Made by a program: the position numbers and the translations under genes | Source: Callaeas wilsoni | Taxonomy: Eukaryota; Chordata; Aves; Passeriformes; Callaeidae | DNA length: 64,000 bases | Assembly: GCA_013398955.1 (NCBI GenBank) | Contig: VWPU01014898.1 | Location: 1 to 64,000 of the forward strand | Direction of reading: 5' to 3' | Notes under the pieces: generated by a model | Told to the model about the DNA's origin: nothing | The model's database searches: none | What the model saw: the letters and a program-made list of their open reading frames with translations, nothing else | Part shown: piece after piece, positions 53,073 through 64,000 of the stretch | How positions within the stretch are numbered: position 1 is the stretch's first letter | How the letters are laid out: each line of letters begins with the position of its first letter

Positions 53073-53126
53073 ATGAGGGCTGCTCGGCTCCCCCCCCCGC
53101 GCCTGAGAGGTGCTGTCCCTCCCTGA
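53073..53126 (+). other. Upstream ORF in GABBR2 5' region (17 codons)
   Basis: An ATG at 53073 opens 17 codons and stops at TGA (53124-53126), well before the main start. It matters only if transcription starts upstream of it, which the sequence does not show. Confidence 0.35.
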
Positions 53127-53244
53127 GCGGAGAGGGGGGAGAGCTGCCGGGGAGGCAGAGGCAGGTCCCGCTCCTTTGCTGTGCCGCCGGGGAGAGCGGA
53201 GGAGGGTGGTGGGGAGCGTGTCTGTGTGTGCGTGGTGGTGGTGG

Positions 53245-53261
53245 TTATTTATTTATTTATT
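53245..53261. repeat. (TTTA)n inside CpG island
   Basis: Four ATTT/TTTA units interrupt the GC-rich island directly after a GTGGTGGTGGTGG stretch. Confidence 0.85.
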
Positions 53262-53328
53262 GCTCCTGGTGGTTGCAGCTGGCAGACCTGGGAAGGAGTA
53301 GGCGCCATTGCCAGAAGGATTATTGCCA

Positions 53329-53353
53329 GGGGAGGGGAGGGGAGGCGGGGGGG
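53329..53353 (+). promoter_or_regulatory. G-quadruplex motif in GABBR2 5' leader/promoter
   Basis: Four G tracts (GGGG, GGGG, GGGG and a final run of seven) are separated by single A loops and a short AGGC. This meets the standard G3+N1-7 pattern on the coding strand. It lies about 175-200 bases upstream of the start codon, so it could form in DNA or in the mRNA leader. Confidence 0.65.
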
Positions 53354-53435
53354 AAGAGAGAGGAGACCCCGAGGCTCCCAAGGAAGCGGAGAGAGACAGA
53401 TCTTTTCCTCCCGCCTTGGCTTCTGCCGCCGGGGG

Positions 53436-53450
53436 ATGCGCCCGAACTGA
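53436..53450 (+). other. Minimal upstream ORF (4 codons plus stop) in GABBR2 leader
   Basis: ATG at 53436 is followed by three codons and TGA. The stop lies 78 bases before the main ATG, so it is very likely within the mRNA leader. Such short uORFs often allow re-initiation, but activity here is untested. Confidence 0.5.
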
Positions 53451-53528
53451 GAGGGGCTCGGCTCCCTTCCGCCTCTCTGCCCGTTCCCCCACCCTCAGTC
53501 CTCCTCCTCCTCCTCCCCATCTAGCAGC

Positions 53529-53843
53529 ATGCATCCCTCTCCGCGGAGACCGGCCGCTGCCACCTCCAACCCTGCCATGCTACTGCTGCTCCTGTGCCTG
53601 GGCTGGGCGCCGCCGGGCTGGGGCTGGCCGCGGGGCAGCTCCCGGGGGGCGGCCGGGCTGCCCCCCAACGCCACCACGCCGATCTCCATCATGGGCTTGA
53701 TGCCGCTCAGCCAGTCCGAGGAGGACCAGAAGAGCAGGATCGGCCGGGGAGTGCTGCCCGCCGTGCAGCTGGCCATGGATCAGATCCGCAACGAGTCCCT
53801 GCTCAACCCCTATTTCCTGGACCTGCGGCTCTACGACACGGAG
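53529..53843 (+). CDS. GABBR2: GABBR2 exon 1, GABA-B receptor subunit 2 (N-terminal 105 residues)
   Basis: GABBR2 is the G-protein-coupling partner of GABBR1 in the heterodimeric metabotropic GABA-B receptor, a class C GPCR of the neuronal surface. This exon encodes an N-terminal leader with a hydrophobic core ([10 protein letters not shown], residues 17-26) as signal peptide. It is followed by the conserved start of the extracellular venus-flytrap domain: SIMGLMPL (53-60), [20 protein letters not shown] (71-90) and [15 protein letters not shown] (91-105). These closely match recalled human GABBR2. N-glycosylation sequons NAT (47-49) and NES (88-90) are present. The start at 53529 was chosen because the N-terminus resembles human M-SPR; an in-frame ATG at 53577 (residue 17) is an alternative. 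The donor is GAG|GTAGGG at 53844, on a codon boundary. The other exons lie right of the window. Upstream is a CpG-island promoter with uORFs. Confidence 0.93.
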
Positions 53844-56800
53844 GTAGGGACCGCCGCGGGCCCCACGCCGCCGGGCGCAGGGGGAGGCGCCGCCGCCCAG
53901 TCCCGGGGCGCTGCGGGTACAGGGGCGCAAGGGCAGCGCGGACGCCCGGGCCGAGGCTGCGGCTGCCAGCGGGGCCGTGCGCGCCGCCTCCGAACCGCCT
54001 TGTCCGCCCGGCCTCGCAGGCTGCCGGCAGATGTGCAGGGACCGGCGGCGGAGGGGGAGGACTTGGAGCCGGCGGGCCGTACCCTGCCCGCCCGGTGTTA
54101 TCAGGAGCTGTTCCCCCGGCAGCCGGGGCTCGTCCCGCCGCCCCAGGAGCGCCCCTGTCCGGGAGTCGTCTGCAGCGCGGGGGTGGGCCCGGACGGGTGC
54201 CCGGGTGGCGGGGGTGCTTGGCGGCGGTGGTGGCTGGGATCCGCTGCCCTTGGCACGCACGTACACCGGTGGGAGGAAGGCTGCCTCGCCCAGCGAAGCC
54301 GCGGCCGCATCCCTCTGCCAGCCGCCACCCGCTCAGCAACAGATGCACGCCGGGCGCTCCGCTCCCCCGCTCCGCCAACGGGCTCACGCTGCCAGCCTGG
54401 CTTATGCCATGCGGCGACGGGACGCGGAGGGCAGCGATCGCAGCCATAGCTTGAGAAGGAGGCGGGAAGGCTCTCGCAGGTTTTCGCTGTCTCCCCTCTC
54501 CCTGCCCTCCGGCTGGAGAGGCTCAGCGCTCGCCCGGGAGTGTGTGGCGGGCGGGCGGCGGCGGCGGGGCGCGGAGGCGCTCGCTCCTCGGAAAGAACTA
54601 AATTTGCAGTCCCGGTCACCGCGGAGCGCCGCCAGCGCGGCGGGATGCCTGCCCCCGTTCCGGAGCGCTGCCAGTGGCCGGTCGTCAGGGCTGAGAGAGG
54701 GGGGAGCCCTGCTGAACGAGGAAACACATTCCCTTTACCTGGGAGAGAGAGGCAGGGAGCGAGGCGAGGGCTTTGTCGAGTTGGTTGCCACTACCACCCG
54801 CCCACAGCTGCCTTTGGTTTTTGTGACAACTTCAGTACCTGTGTGTTTGCGGGAGGGTACGCGCGGGTCCGGTACCGGGGCTCCCCTGAAGATGGCAGTC
54901 GCTTCTTGTGTAATGCTGGCGGCCGGGGCTCACTTCCAAGACAACCTCCGGTAAAGCAAGCGTGCTGAAAATCTTCCCGGCTGTAATTTAAGGAAGCCCC
55001 TGACTGCTCCCCTTCGGTTCTCAGGGTCGAGGGAAACAAGCTGAGAGCAGCAGTGACAGGCTGTACTGCTTCGTGACAGTGTTTCCGTACCTCAAATGAC
55101 TACCAAAAGCCTCTCCTTCCAGGGTGGCTGCTTTTTATTGACATAAATTTGTCATAGTGGGTTTTTTTAGATATCTCTGAGCAGAAATGCACGGAGGGCA
55201 ATACTGCTGAGGATGTCACTTAGGAAGGAGCACGCTGCCATCCTGTTGTGTTGTGTGAACAAGACTAGATACTGACAGGGAATACAGGCAAGATCAGCCC
55301 AGAGTAGCTGCTAGTTTCCTTAAAAAAATGAATCTTAGGGAACTCTGCAATTGTAATGAAAAGAATTATGGGGGATTTTCTGAATGGCATTACCTGTCTC
55401 ATAAAGTGAGATGCATGTTAGGAAAAAATCACAGTTCTCCTAATCCTGTTTTCATTATATTATTCTGTATTAGTTCTTCCCCTGGATAGAATTACTACAA
55501 AAATAACATATGCATAGGAATTAGAGAAGCCTAACCAGGATCTCCCTCCTTCATACAGTAACATCTTAATCAATAAGGTGCTTCACTTTATTGCCGTCAA
55601 AATATTGTGAAGTTCTTAATAGAAATTTTGGGTTCTGAACTAGGTAGTTATCATTAAAATATCCAGGAAAAAAAATACCGTGTTTGTTCTGGAATGAGTA
55701 TCAGTTTCTTAAAAATTGCATTTTTACTGTTTTGTAGTCCAGGGACATAAGAAATCAGGGTCATGTTGCCAGCTTGCTGTGTTGCTTTGAGTGCTTTTAA
55801 GCAATTAATAAATGGACGGTTATGGAATGCTAAGTCGGGCGAACGTATATGTTTGGAGTACAGTTGGATCATTATTGCATGCTTAATAGTGACAAGTAAA
55901 TAAGTTAATGTCCGTGAAGAGTGCTAGATTGCACCCAAACGGAATAGGCTAATGTCTGGAACAGCCATTAAATACCTAATGGCAGCACAAACTTTTTCTA
56001 CTCGGTTCAGACGTTACCTTTTTCCTTCAGTGCACTTACGGTAAGCAGGAAGGTAGCTGGCTCATCATGCCCACTTGATTCTCAGCCTGTTTTCTGAGGC
56101 CGCCAATAAATAGATATGCCTGAAGGGCCTGGATCCTTATCATTGCATAATCAGAGACCAGGGAGTAGTTCTCCCTCTCAGGGCTTCACAGGTGGTGCTT
56201 GTGACATTGCTGGCTCTTGAAAGAAAGAATGTAGAGCCTTGAACACATGGGATTTTTTAATAGCTTGAGAAATAATTGCAGTAGATTTTATAATGCTTAG
56301 GAAATGTATGGCAGTGATTTACTAACTCGTGTATTCTCCCTTGTGTCTCTCCAAAATCCCCCATTGTTGCGGTCTGATCTTTGTATAGCAATTTTCTGTA
56401 ATGCTTTAACTAAAAGCTCATGAAAAACAATAATGAAAACAAACAGACTAGATTTTTAAAAAATTTTTTATTATGCATTCAGGTAGTTTTCTGTCAGGAT
56501 TGAACTGAATATTCGAGCTTCCTTGATAGTTCTGGTTTGTATAAGGAAGCATTATAATGCCTTTACTTTCTGACCAGCCATCTGAAGAACTGCAGTGTGC
56601 CTTCTAAGGTCAACCGCTGTTTGTCAGCACTTGAACTCGTTAACCTTTGAGGATGTGAGCAGCAGCTCTAGTGTTTTTCAAAGCATTTAAATTGAATTAA
56701 GCACTTAAGTACAATGTTTAGTTTATGTCTCATTTGAGATTGTGTGAATTACATCTTTGTTATGAAATATGACTACAGGTTACATCACGTACAGAAATGC

Positions 56801-57039
56801 AGAGGCTTCTGTTTTGGTGTTTTTTGATCTTTAAATGTGCTTGGAGTGTGATCCTGATCCAGTCTGGTAAACTATTTTGCTACTTCGTGGGCATGTCTTT
56901 ATCTATTTGGGCATTCCTATGTAGGCTCAGTCAATAAAATGAAGCTCAAACGTAGGCATTTGCAGAACTCTGGTCTAAGTGACTTTACTTTGTGCTGTTC
57001 ATTTCAGTGAGAGTGGGAGTCTCTCTCTACATGAGACTC

Positions 57040-57185
57040 TTGGGCAAAATTTCATAATTGTGTTATTTTAGAAACTCAAGAATTTATAAAGTGATCATCT
57101 CTAAAGAGTCTCATCCAAACCCCATTGAAATTAATGGCAGTAATGCACTGATTCCAGCGGCCCTTGGACCGGGTCCTAGAAGTTA
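57040..57185. repeat. Possible ancient amniote repeat remnant
   Basis: GGGCAAAATTTCA near 57,041, then CCCATTGAAATTAATGGCAG at 57121-57140 (containing an imperfect palindrome), then GGCCCTTGGACCGGGTCCT resemble an old interspersed repeat with 'CCCATTGAAGTCAATGG...GGGCC'. I remember this type from reptile genomes and cannot name it. Only short blocks are alignable by eye. Confidence 0.35.
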
Positions 57186-60100
57186 GGGGTGCTTGATAGT
57201 TTATGGCTTCAGATCAATAACCATGATACAATAATTCTTCTTTTTTTTCCATCCCTGTGATTGTAGCTTTAGATGGTTGAAAAAACAAAGAAATATTTTA
57301 CAAAATAATGAAAGAAAAAACTCTACATACATTAGATATAGCTCAAGCAGCACATAAATCAGGAAAGATGATTTCAGCTTAAGCACCCTGACACACATCT
57401 GTTGGAGGAAAAAAGCAGAATAACCCTAAAATAAAGGAATTAATTTTTCTAGTGGACCCTCTTATCAATTTCAACTGTATTTGATTTGCATCATGCAAAA
57501 ACTGACCATATAGTAACTGCAGGAAGAGACATCGTGGAAGAAGGTAAGGGGAGTTAATGGAAGTTGGATATCTGTCCTTCTACATCTGGACATCTTCCCT
57601 CAAATATGCACCGGATTTTCTGATTTCTTGTAGGAGCAGTGATGCAAGTGGTACACAGACAGTATGAATTTATTTTGAATCCTAACATGTATAGTCAAGA
57701 AAGCACTTATTTCTGAAGATCAGAGTCTTGACAAACTAAAAAAAATCTTCCTGAAGTCAGTGGGTATATTATCACAAAGAGGAAAGAATATTTGTACTGA
57801 GGGAATGAGATTATTTAATTTTCTCTAACTAGAACAAATACCTTGTGGTAATCATGATATAATCTCATCTTTGTGTAATAATACACTCTAATACCTTTAA
57901 ATAGCGGGTTGGCATAGAAGAGCGAGCTCTGGAAAATGCACAGGACTCCACAAAATCTGAAGGAAAATGTGAGCTTATTGATATTTAGTACATATTTGCC
58001 CTTTTCTATTATGTAACTAAGTAGAAAGTGCCTTTCCTAATTTATCTGACACGAAATTACCATCTAGGTGTAGTATGTGTAGACTTTATCTTTGTTTTCT
58101 TATTATTCTTTACTAAAAAAGTGCATGTGTTTTCAGTAAAACTCTCAAAGCTTAGAAAAGGCTGTGCACCCGTCTGAGTCATTCTCACCAGCTGTTCTAA
58201 GTTTTAAAGGACCCTGAGCCCCCAGATAAAGATGCCTCTTCCAGAAGTCCAGTCATGAGTGGTGTCAACAAAATCCACTCATGTCTTGTTCCCGCAAGTG
58301 GAAGTAAGAGAACTATTCACTTTTGCTAAATATGGGGAACACGTTCTGGAAGCAGGAGAGCAGGTTTGCATCAGTGGTACAGAATAAGGTGTCTGTCCAC
58401 TGGAGCTCCACGTGGTGATCCTCAGAGAGGGACAAACGGCTACTGCTTGCTGTCTGAAAAACTCCACCATTACTGTAACAGGACTGAGCAAGGGCAGCCC
58501 GAACCCCAAAAGAAGTGCATGTGATGTATTATTTAGGCCCTCTGTCTTAGGAGGCATAGATCCAAGTCCCTCTAACAGTGCCTGGATTTGCAAGAGGAAG
58601 CATGGTGTACCAAAGTCAAGTGGGATCTCTGGGGGTGAGCCCTGTCATGCTTGTGAGTGCTCTGAGCACTAAATTGTCTGGAGCCGTATTTTGATCTCTG
58701 GAGTGCTCACAGGGGACGGGTAAGGTGATGTTGTGGTCATCTGAGGGTAACAGCTGAATACACAGGAGATGTTAGGGTCTGAAAGAGGGTCCAGTTTACA
58801 GCAGACAGAGCTGGCAGGCATTGGTTCTTGTATCCTCAGGTGAGCATGTGTCTGGCATATGTTGAGGCAGTTGAGTAATTTCTTACCTTTAAATATTACC
58901 GAGTACTTGTGCTGTCTGATATTTGCAGAGAGGGAGGCATTAAAATGCACTGCGCTGTGTGTGTGGTGACGATCACTGTCTGCTCTGCTGGCGACACTCT
59001 GCTTGGAAGGGACATACTTCTTTAAATAGTCCGTGTCCCCTTTGACTTCTGCGTAACATGACTCCATTTACGACATAACCTCCTTTTGCTTCAGAGTTTT
59101 GTAAACTTGGAGGGGATAATCTAAAAGTTAAGTGTTTATGTTAATTCTATGCTGGCTTCTCCGCTGATGTTAAGATGTGGGTGGGGAGAGGAGAGAAATC
59201 ATGTATTCACTGCACCCACTCCTCTGGGTGCGGATCCCAGACCTGCAGAATGTATATCCTCTAAATATCTCTGCAAAGAGATTAAAGCCAGTTTCTGGCA
59301 TATGTCTTGCAATTTCTTGTATAACTTATCCTATGCAAAACACACTGTTATGGAATCTTTTGATTCAAATGCTAAACAGGCTCCATCATCCATGGAAAAA
59401 CAATTTTTTTTTAATAACTCTAGGAAGGAGTATCCATTTTCATTTGAAGAAAGAGGGGAAAGGCCCTATCCTCTGATACGGTTATCAACCAGAGTTAATT
59501 ACTCAAGTTCGTGGAAAAGATGGGGTGTAACATCCTGGTGATAACTGTAAAGAAAATATTTGCAAGAGGGAAGCTGAGATGGTGGAGCTATATGAGAGAT
59601 ATTTAATGATGGCATTCACAACGAAAGTTGTTGATACACTATTTATATTGTTTTAATTAAGTACATGTAACTGTTTGGAATGACATCATAAATAGCATTA
59701 CATATCAAGGCTACAAAACACCATTTTGCATTAATAATCTGAATGTGATGATATATGTGCATCTCAAGCTTTGTCTCTGCTTTCAATTTCATTGCTTTAT
59801 GGACTTCTCATGGCAGAAGGCAGAAGAATAATGCCTCTGAGCAAACTAAAGAACCTGGGACCCAAACAGCTCTTTCATGAAAACTCAAGTGGAGACCATT
59901 GCTATCACAGGAAAGGAGATGCTTTTCCTTAGGAAGGGTTGAACCATTGCATGCAGAAGTCTGGCTTAAGGAATCAAGCGGTGGAAGTTAACAGAGGAAA
60001 ACCCCCCATGATTCATTTTGGCTCAGATAATTTTTGGGGCAGCTGGGGTTAGCAGAGATGTGTACTGAGATCAATGAGCACAGCTATGACTCAATCCTTT

Positions 60101-62699
60101 GGAGATGTCTGTTAATACACAGCAGCCCCATATATCCCAGGAAGCCTTTTTCAGATTGTGGGATTCCAAACTGAGATGGTACAGTGCACATACATCAAAT
60201 TTTTTCAAATTTATTTTTGTACTAGAAATCTTGGAACTAAATCAGTGACAGAGCCTCAAACTTTTCAGCAGCCAGATGCACTGTTCTCTGATTTGTGGGT
60301 CTAGCTGAGCTAGAAATGAGATTTGCAGTACTTTTCTGGTTCTTGGTCTCCAGCATTAATGGACCAATAGCCTGACTCCTGAAGCAAGCTCATTCAGCCT
60401 ACACCATTGCTCTGACTTAAAGAAGGTGGTGCCCCTAAGAAGAGGTGGAATACATTTTCAGTCACCCTGTGTCTCCCCTTGCCATGCCACTGACACTTAA
60501 GGGATGCTTCTTTGCTAAGCAGGGATTTCTCTACTTGCAAAGGCTTTTGCTGTGGGTAAGATCTGCTGGATTTGGGGACTGCTTGATGCTGCCTGCTGAG
60601 TGGAAATGGGACATACTGACCGGCAAACTTTTTTTTAAATTTCTTTTTTTACCCCTTGTGTTGGAATAGCCATGTAATCTCACTGCTAAGTCAGTGACTG
60701 ATGCCTAATTTCTGTGCCATTAATTTTTCATTAGCATCAGCCTTTATTTCTGACAATTTTATCCATAGTATTTTTCAAACATGTTTTCTCAAATGTGAAG
60801 AGGAAAGCTAACAAATTAGAGACAAATATCCACCTTCTGCCTGAAAACTATACTCACAAAGAATGAAGAATATGGGGGCTAATTCAGCAGGATTGTCCAA
60901 ATTGTTGTTACTGAGGCTTCTGAAAGATGAAGGCCCAGATAATGGACTAATTGCTTTAAAGTGAGCATCAGGAGTTTGAGTGATAGGATTAGAAAACTTA
61001 GGTTTCCTGCTATGGCCGTGGTACTTTCCTTAAATAATTAATGAGTTCTAAGATCAGAGGACCATTAGGATTATCCATGTCTTACAATACGGACCATGTA
61101 TTTCAGCTGAGGATTTCTGCCCACTCTGCTGCAAACCAGAATATGTACTTCAGAAAACCTTTCGATCTTGTCTCAAGGATCCCCCAAAATCCTTGTCTCT
61201 GGACACCTTTTCTCTGTGATTTGCTTGAAATCCCTTTAAAGGTCTATCATTATTTCCAGCTTAAACTCTGCTGACCCAGCAGCTGCTGAAGATGTGAGGG
61301 CACCAACTCCCTTTTTTTTTACATACGCTTCCCTCCCTGCAATACCTTCCCAGGTACAGGCTTGGGACATCACCAGCGAGAGAGGGAGATCAAGGTTTTC
61401 GGACTTTCATGGCCGTCTAGGGGATCCTTCCCTTGTATGAAGGACATGGATTGGATCCTGACGGAATGAGAAGACTTCTGCACTTTGTCAGATTGTCACA
61501 GACTTTATGTGAAAACCTTGTATGCTTGCTTCTTTGCAAGCTGGGTCTGCCAGACTCATGTGCTCTGTCACTGAGTAGATGCTTCTGCAGAACCTTTTCT
61601 GAATTCTTGGCTGAACTGATTTTCTTCTTTACCCTCATCTTTTTTTAAGACCATTTTTGCCACAATCTCCATCAGAGGAACTTATTGTGTCTGTCTGATT
61701 AAGTTATTTCCAGAATCTCTTTTATTTTATTTATTAAATAATCACCACCACATATCTCTAAAAGAGTCTATTTGTTGAATCTTTTCTGTCCTTAAAGTAG
61801 TTATGTATTCTAATTTACCATTTACCTAGGGTAGGCCTCCGCTTCTGCTGCAGCTTCGTTGAACTACAGAATTATGTGAAGATTCATACACACAATAGGT
61901 GTCTAAGTAACCATTTTACATCCAAAACCTCCAGGGAAAAGTAGTAAGAGGCCCCTTTTGGGATGCTAATTAACTTCCTTTCCACTGTTTACTGCTCCTG
62001 TTTTCACAGGGAATTAAGTGTTTTTCTAGCAAAGAATAAATCTCTTTCTTTACTATCTTTTACTCTATATGAAGGGACAATTTTTGACAGACTAACACTT
62101 AGCGTGGTATAAAATACAACACATAATATTTTTCAAGCATTGTCATTCAGATATACGCTCTTGTGTATCTTAACAGCACTGTGTGGGTATATTTTAGTAT
62201 ACACATATGGTATAAATATGTTAAGCTCTGTGTTTTTGTGGGGTCTTCCATATAATTTTAAAGTTCTGTGAAAGCACCTTGGGTTTTGCTTTCCATTTTC
62301 CCCTGTGAATTTGGCAAGCCCAAAGTATGAATAATTTACAGGAGGTTGATCAAGAAAGTCAACTTCTCCTTTTTTTCCCCATCCATTTTCTCTCTTTCTA
62401 AAACTTGTAAGCAGGACAAAATTCCACATTGTTGGTGAGAATCTAATCTGGAGGGATGTGCTAGTGGCAGCAAGACTTTGTGCAATGTCGCAAAATAAAT
62501 TAAGTTCCAATAGCTGCTCTTTATATAAAGTGATACAAAAAGTTTTGCATCTTTAAACTTAGCCAAGCTCCTCTCTGCTCCTCAATTTTTTGCTGTGAAG
62601 CATGCTAATAGTATCAGCTCCACATCACTTTTTTCTTTTTTTTTCCTTAAAGAGTTTCTAGTTAGGTCCCTGAACTAAAGGTTTGCTTTCCAAAAGCAC

Positions 62700-63060
62700 A
62701 GATTGATTTGCATTTTTGGTCAACAACAGTGGGAACTGCTGAATACTCAGCACTTTAGAAAGCCAGCCCACCTCTGAAAATGCAACGTGCTTCTATGAGG
62801 AGGAGACCAAGAATTGCCACTTTTAATTAAGAACAAAGGCACTCGTTTCTTGCTTTACATTTTCAAATTGCCTGGTGGAATAAAATGCTGATTTCACTCA
62901 GCCTCTCGGATAGAAATCCTCTCAGGATCAATGTCAGTATTAAATATCTTTTAAAATTATAATATTGCATCTCGAGGATCTTGTAGTTGAGAAATACGCA
63001 AGGTGCGAGTATTTTTAAAAAACAATCAATTAAAACCCAGTCATTTTTCTAATTAACACA
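62700..63060. promoter_or_regulatory. Candidate AT-rich regulatory element in GABBR2 intron 1
   Basis: Within 360 bases there is a perfect octamer word ATTTGCAT (62706-62713), TTTTAATTAAGAACAAAGG (62821-62839; homeodomain and SOX/TCF-like), CAATCAATTAAAAC near 63,023 and TCTAATTAACAC near 63,048. Such clustering can mark neural enhancers but also arises by chance in AT-rich DNA. There is no direct evidence of function. Confidence 0.25.
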
Positions 63061-64000
63061 TACTTGAAAACGGTGTGTTTGACCTTGGCTAAAATAACAG
63101 CTTGTACGAAGTAAACAGAAGGAGTGACATGGTGGGAGTACTGTGTCCCCAGGGCCTTGTTACTCAAGGCAGGTCTATATGGCTGGCACGGTTATGTCAC
63201 TGGTGGGTATCAGGAGGTGTTATCTCAATGTCAGCAGCAGCTCTTACTGTAGTTACAGCAGCAAACATCTTTTTTTACCTGATCTAGCAAAGGTTATTTC
63301 ATTAAAAGGGGATGGTTTACTCTAAGGTAGAAAGTGTGTTTTTCTTAACCACTCAAAAGTTTGGTATTATTACAAATAATTTTTTCATCCACTATAGAGC
63401 AAGTTACAGATTAAGCCAACTCTGAACATTAAACTAGATAGAATGAATTGCTGATTTTGTTTCTTTTTTCTCAGCATTTTATGTGTTCTTGTGTCTTTCT
63501 TCTCAATCTTTTGCTGTTTATCATCTTCATTCTCGAAGTGCTGCCACTAGAATTTGATCTTTTACTTCAGGAATAATCTCACTGTTGCTGTATATACTAG
63601 TAATTTTATCTTTTCTTCAAGCCTTCTGCTCAGAATGGAGGAAATTAATTTGATCTTTGTGTTGCACTGCTGGGAAAGAGGGAGAGGAGGCAGAGAGATT
63701 TTCAGGCTACACATGAGGAGTGAGACACTAGGGTTTGAGGCAAAACTAAAATTTCCTTTGCTCTCTCAAAGTGAATCTCTCTAGCTACAAACAAATCTAG
63801 CCAGACTTGGCAGGACAGGTGGACATAGATAGTCTGGGCATTTGGATGGTGCTGTGGGAGGTAAAAAATTGTAGCTGGAAAGAAGTTATTTAAAAAGCTG
63901 GGACGTGTTACAGCAGAAAGTAGTGTCTTGATAGTGAAGCTCCTCTTGGCAATACGTAGGGGCTTGGTCTCTGTGTCAGAACAGGAGCTGCCATCCACAA

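Larger units (their letters stand above)
52385..54960 (+). promoter_or_regulatory. GABBR2: GABBR2 CpG island: promoter, leader, exon 1 and start of intron 1
   Basis: Composition switches sharply at about 52,385 from AT-rich to very GC- and CpG-rich, and drops again near 54,960. GC-box-like words (GGGCGGGG near 52,514; CCCGCCC near 52,546) occur upstream, and I see no TATA box. This is the architecture of a CpG-island promoter. The transcription start cannot be placed from sequence alone but should lie upstream of 53,529. Confidence 0.8.
53844..64000 (+). other. GABBR2: GABBR2 intron 1 (5' part, continues beyond window)
   Basis: The first 1.1 kb is still CpG island. The remainder is AT-rich. 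I found no second coding exon, as expected because intron 1 of this gene is very long in mammals. A possible ancient repeat remnant lies near 57.04-57.19 kb and an AT-rich cluster of homeodomain/POU/SOX-like words near 62.7-63.06 kb. Open frames elsewhere are short and unrecognised. Confidence 0.8.

Noticed and set aside
52374..53076. Long open frames on both strands upstream of GABBR2 (up to about 210 codons)
   Set aside because: They overlap in several frames in a CpG island where stop codons are rare. Their Ala/Arg/Pro/Gly content is typical of spurious GC-rich frames.
54829..54852. TTCAGTACC resembling the left half of a REST/RE1 silencer site
   Set aside because: The right half-site is missing, so it does not make a credible RE1.
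54888..54906. GAAGATGGCAGTC resembling a YY1 site in early GABBR2 intron 1
   Set aside because: A single short degenerate motif in a GC-rich island has little predictive value.
53580..54954. Long overlapping open frames on both strands across GABBR2 exon 1 and early intron 1
   Set aside because: Only the frame from 53529 to the donor at 53843 matches GABBR2. The rest are shadows in GC-rich DNA, including read-through past the splice donor.

Overview
The window is vertebrate genomic DNA, most likely from a bird or another sauropsid. It contains widely spaced coding exons with GT-AG introns, two CpG islands over first exons, and old CR1 LINE remnants as the only interspersed repeats I could name. 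There are no bacterial or phage features, and I did not recognise any tRNA, rRNA or CRISPR array. Species and repeat families are judged from recall, not from a search. Region 1 (1 to about 46,665, + strand) is GALNT12, a polypeptide N-acetylgalactosaminyltransferase (family GT27). All ten exons expected from the human gene are present, but exon 1 is cut by the left edge, so the start codon, cytosolic tail and Golgi membrane anchor lie outside. The visible exons join in frame into 545 residues plus stop. They carry the DxH metal-binding motif, the distal metal-ligand His, the WGGEN Gal/GalNAc-T motif and a C-terminal ricin-type lectin domain with three Cys pairs. Introns range from about 0.7 to 13.2 kb. 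The 3' UTR is about 1.6 kb and ends at a canonical AATAAA. Region 2 (about 46,666 to 52,384) is intergenic. It has a recognisable ancient CR1 3' end near 51.5-51.8 kb and otherwise nothing I can name. Region 3 (about 52,385 to 64,000, + strand) is the 5' end of GABBR2, the GABA-B receptor subunit 2. It consists of a CpG-island promoter and leader, with a G-quadruplex motif and short upstream ORFs, then the first coding exon (105 codons: signal peptide and start of the extracellular venus-flytrap domain), then about 10 kb of intron 1 running off the right edge. The two genes are unrelated in function: Golgi mucin-type O-glycosylation versus a neuronal class C GPCR. Their main joint interest is order and orientation. 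Here they lie head-to-tail with GALNT12 directly upstream of GABBR2. As I recall the human locus, ANKS6 sits between them and GALNT12 has the opposite orientation, which suggests a small inversion. I found no evidence of a previously undescribed biological system. The most testable oddities are the gene order, a hairpin-forming ancient repeat in the GALNT12 3' UTR, and the structured, uORF-bearing GABBR2 leader.
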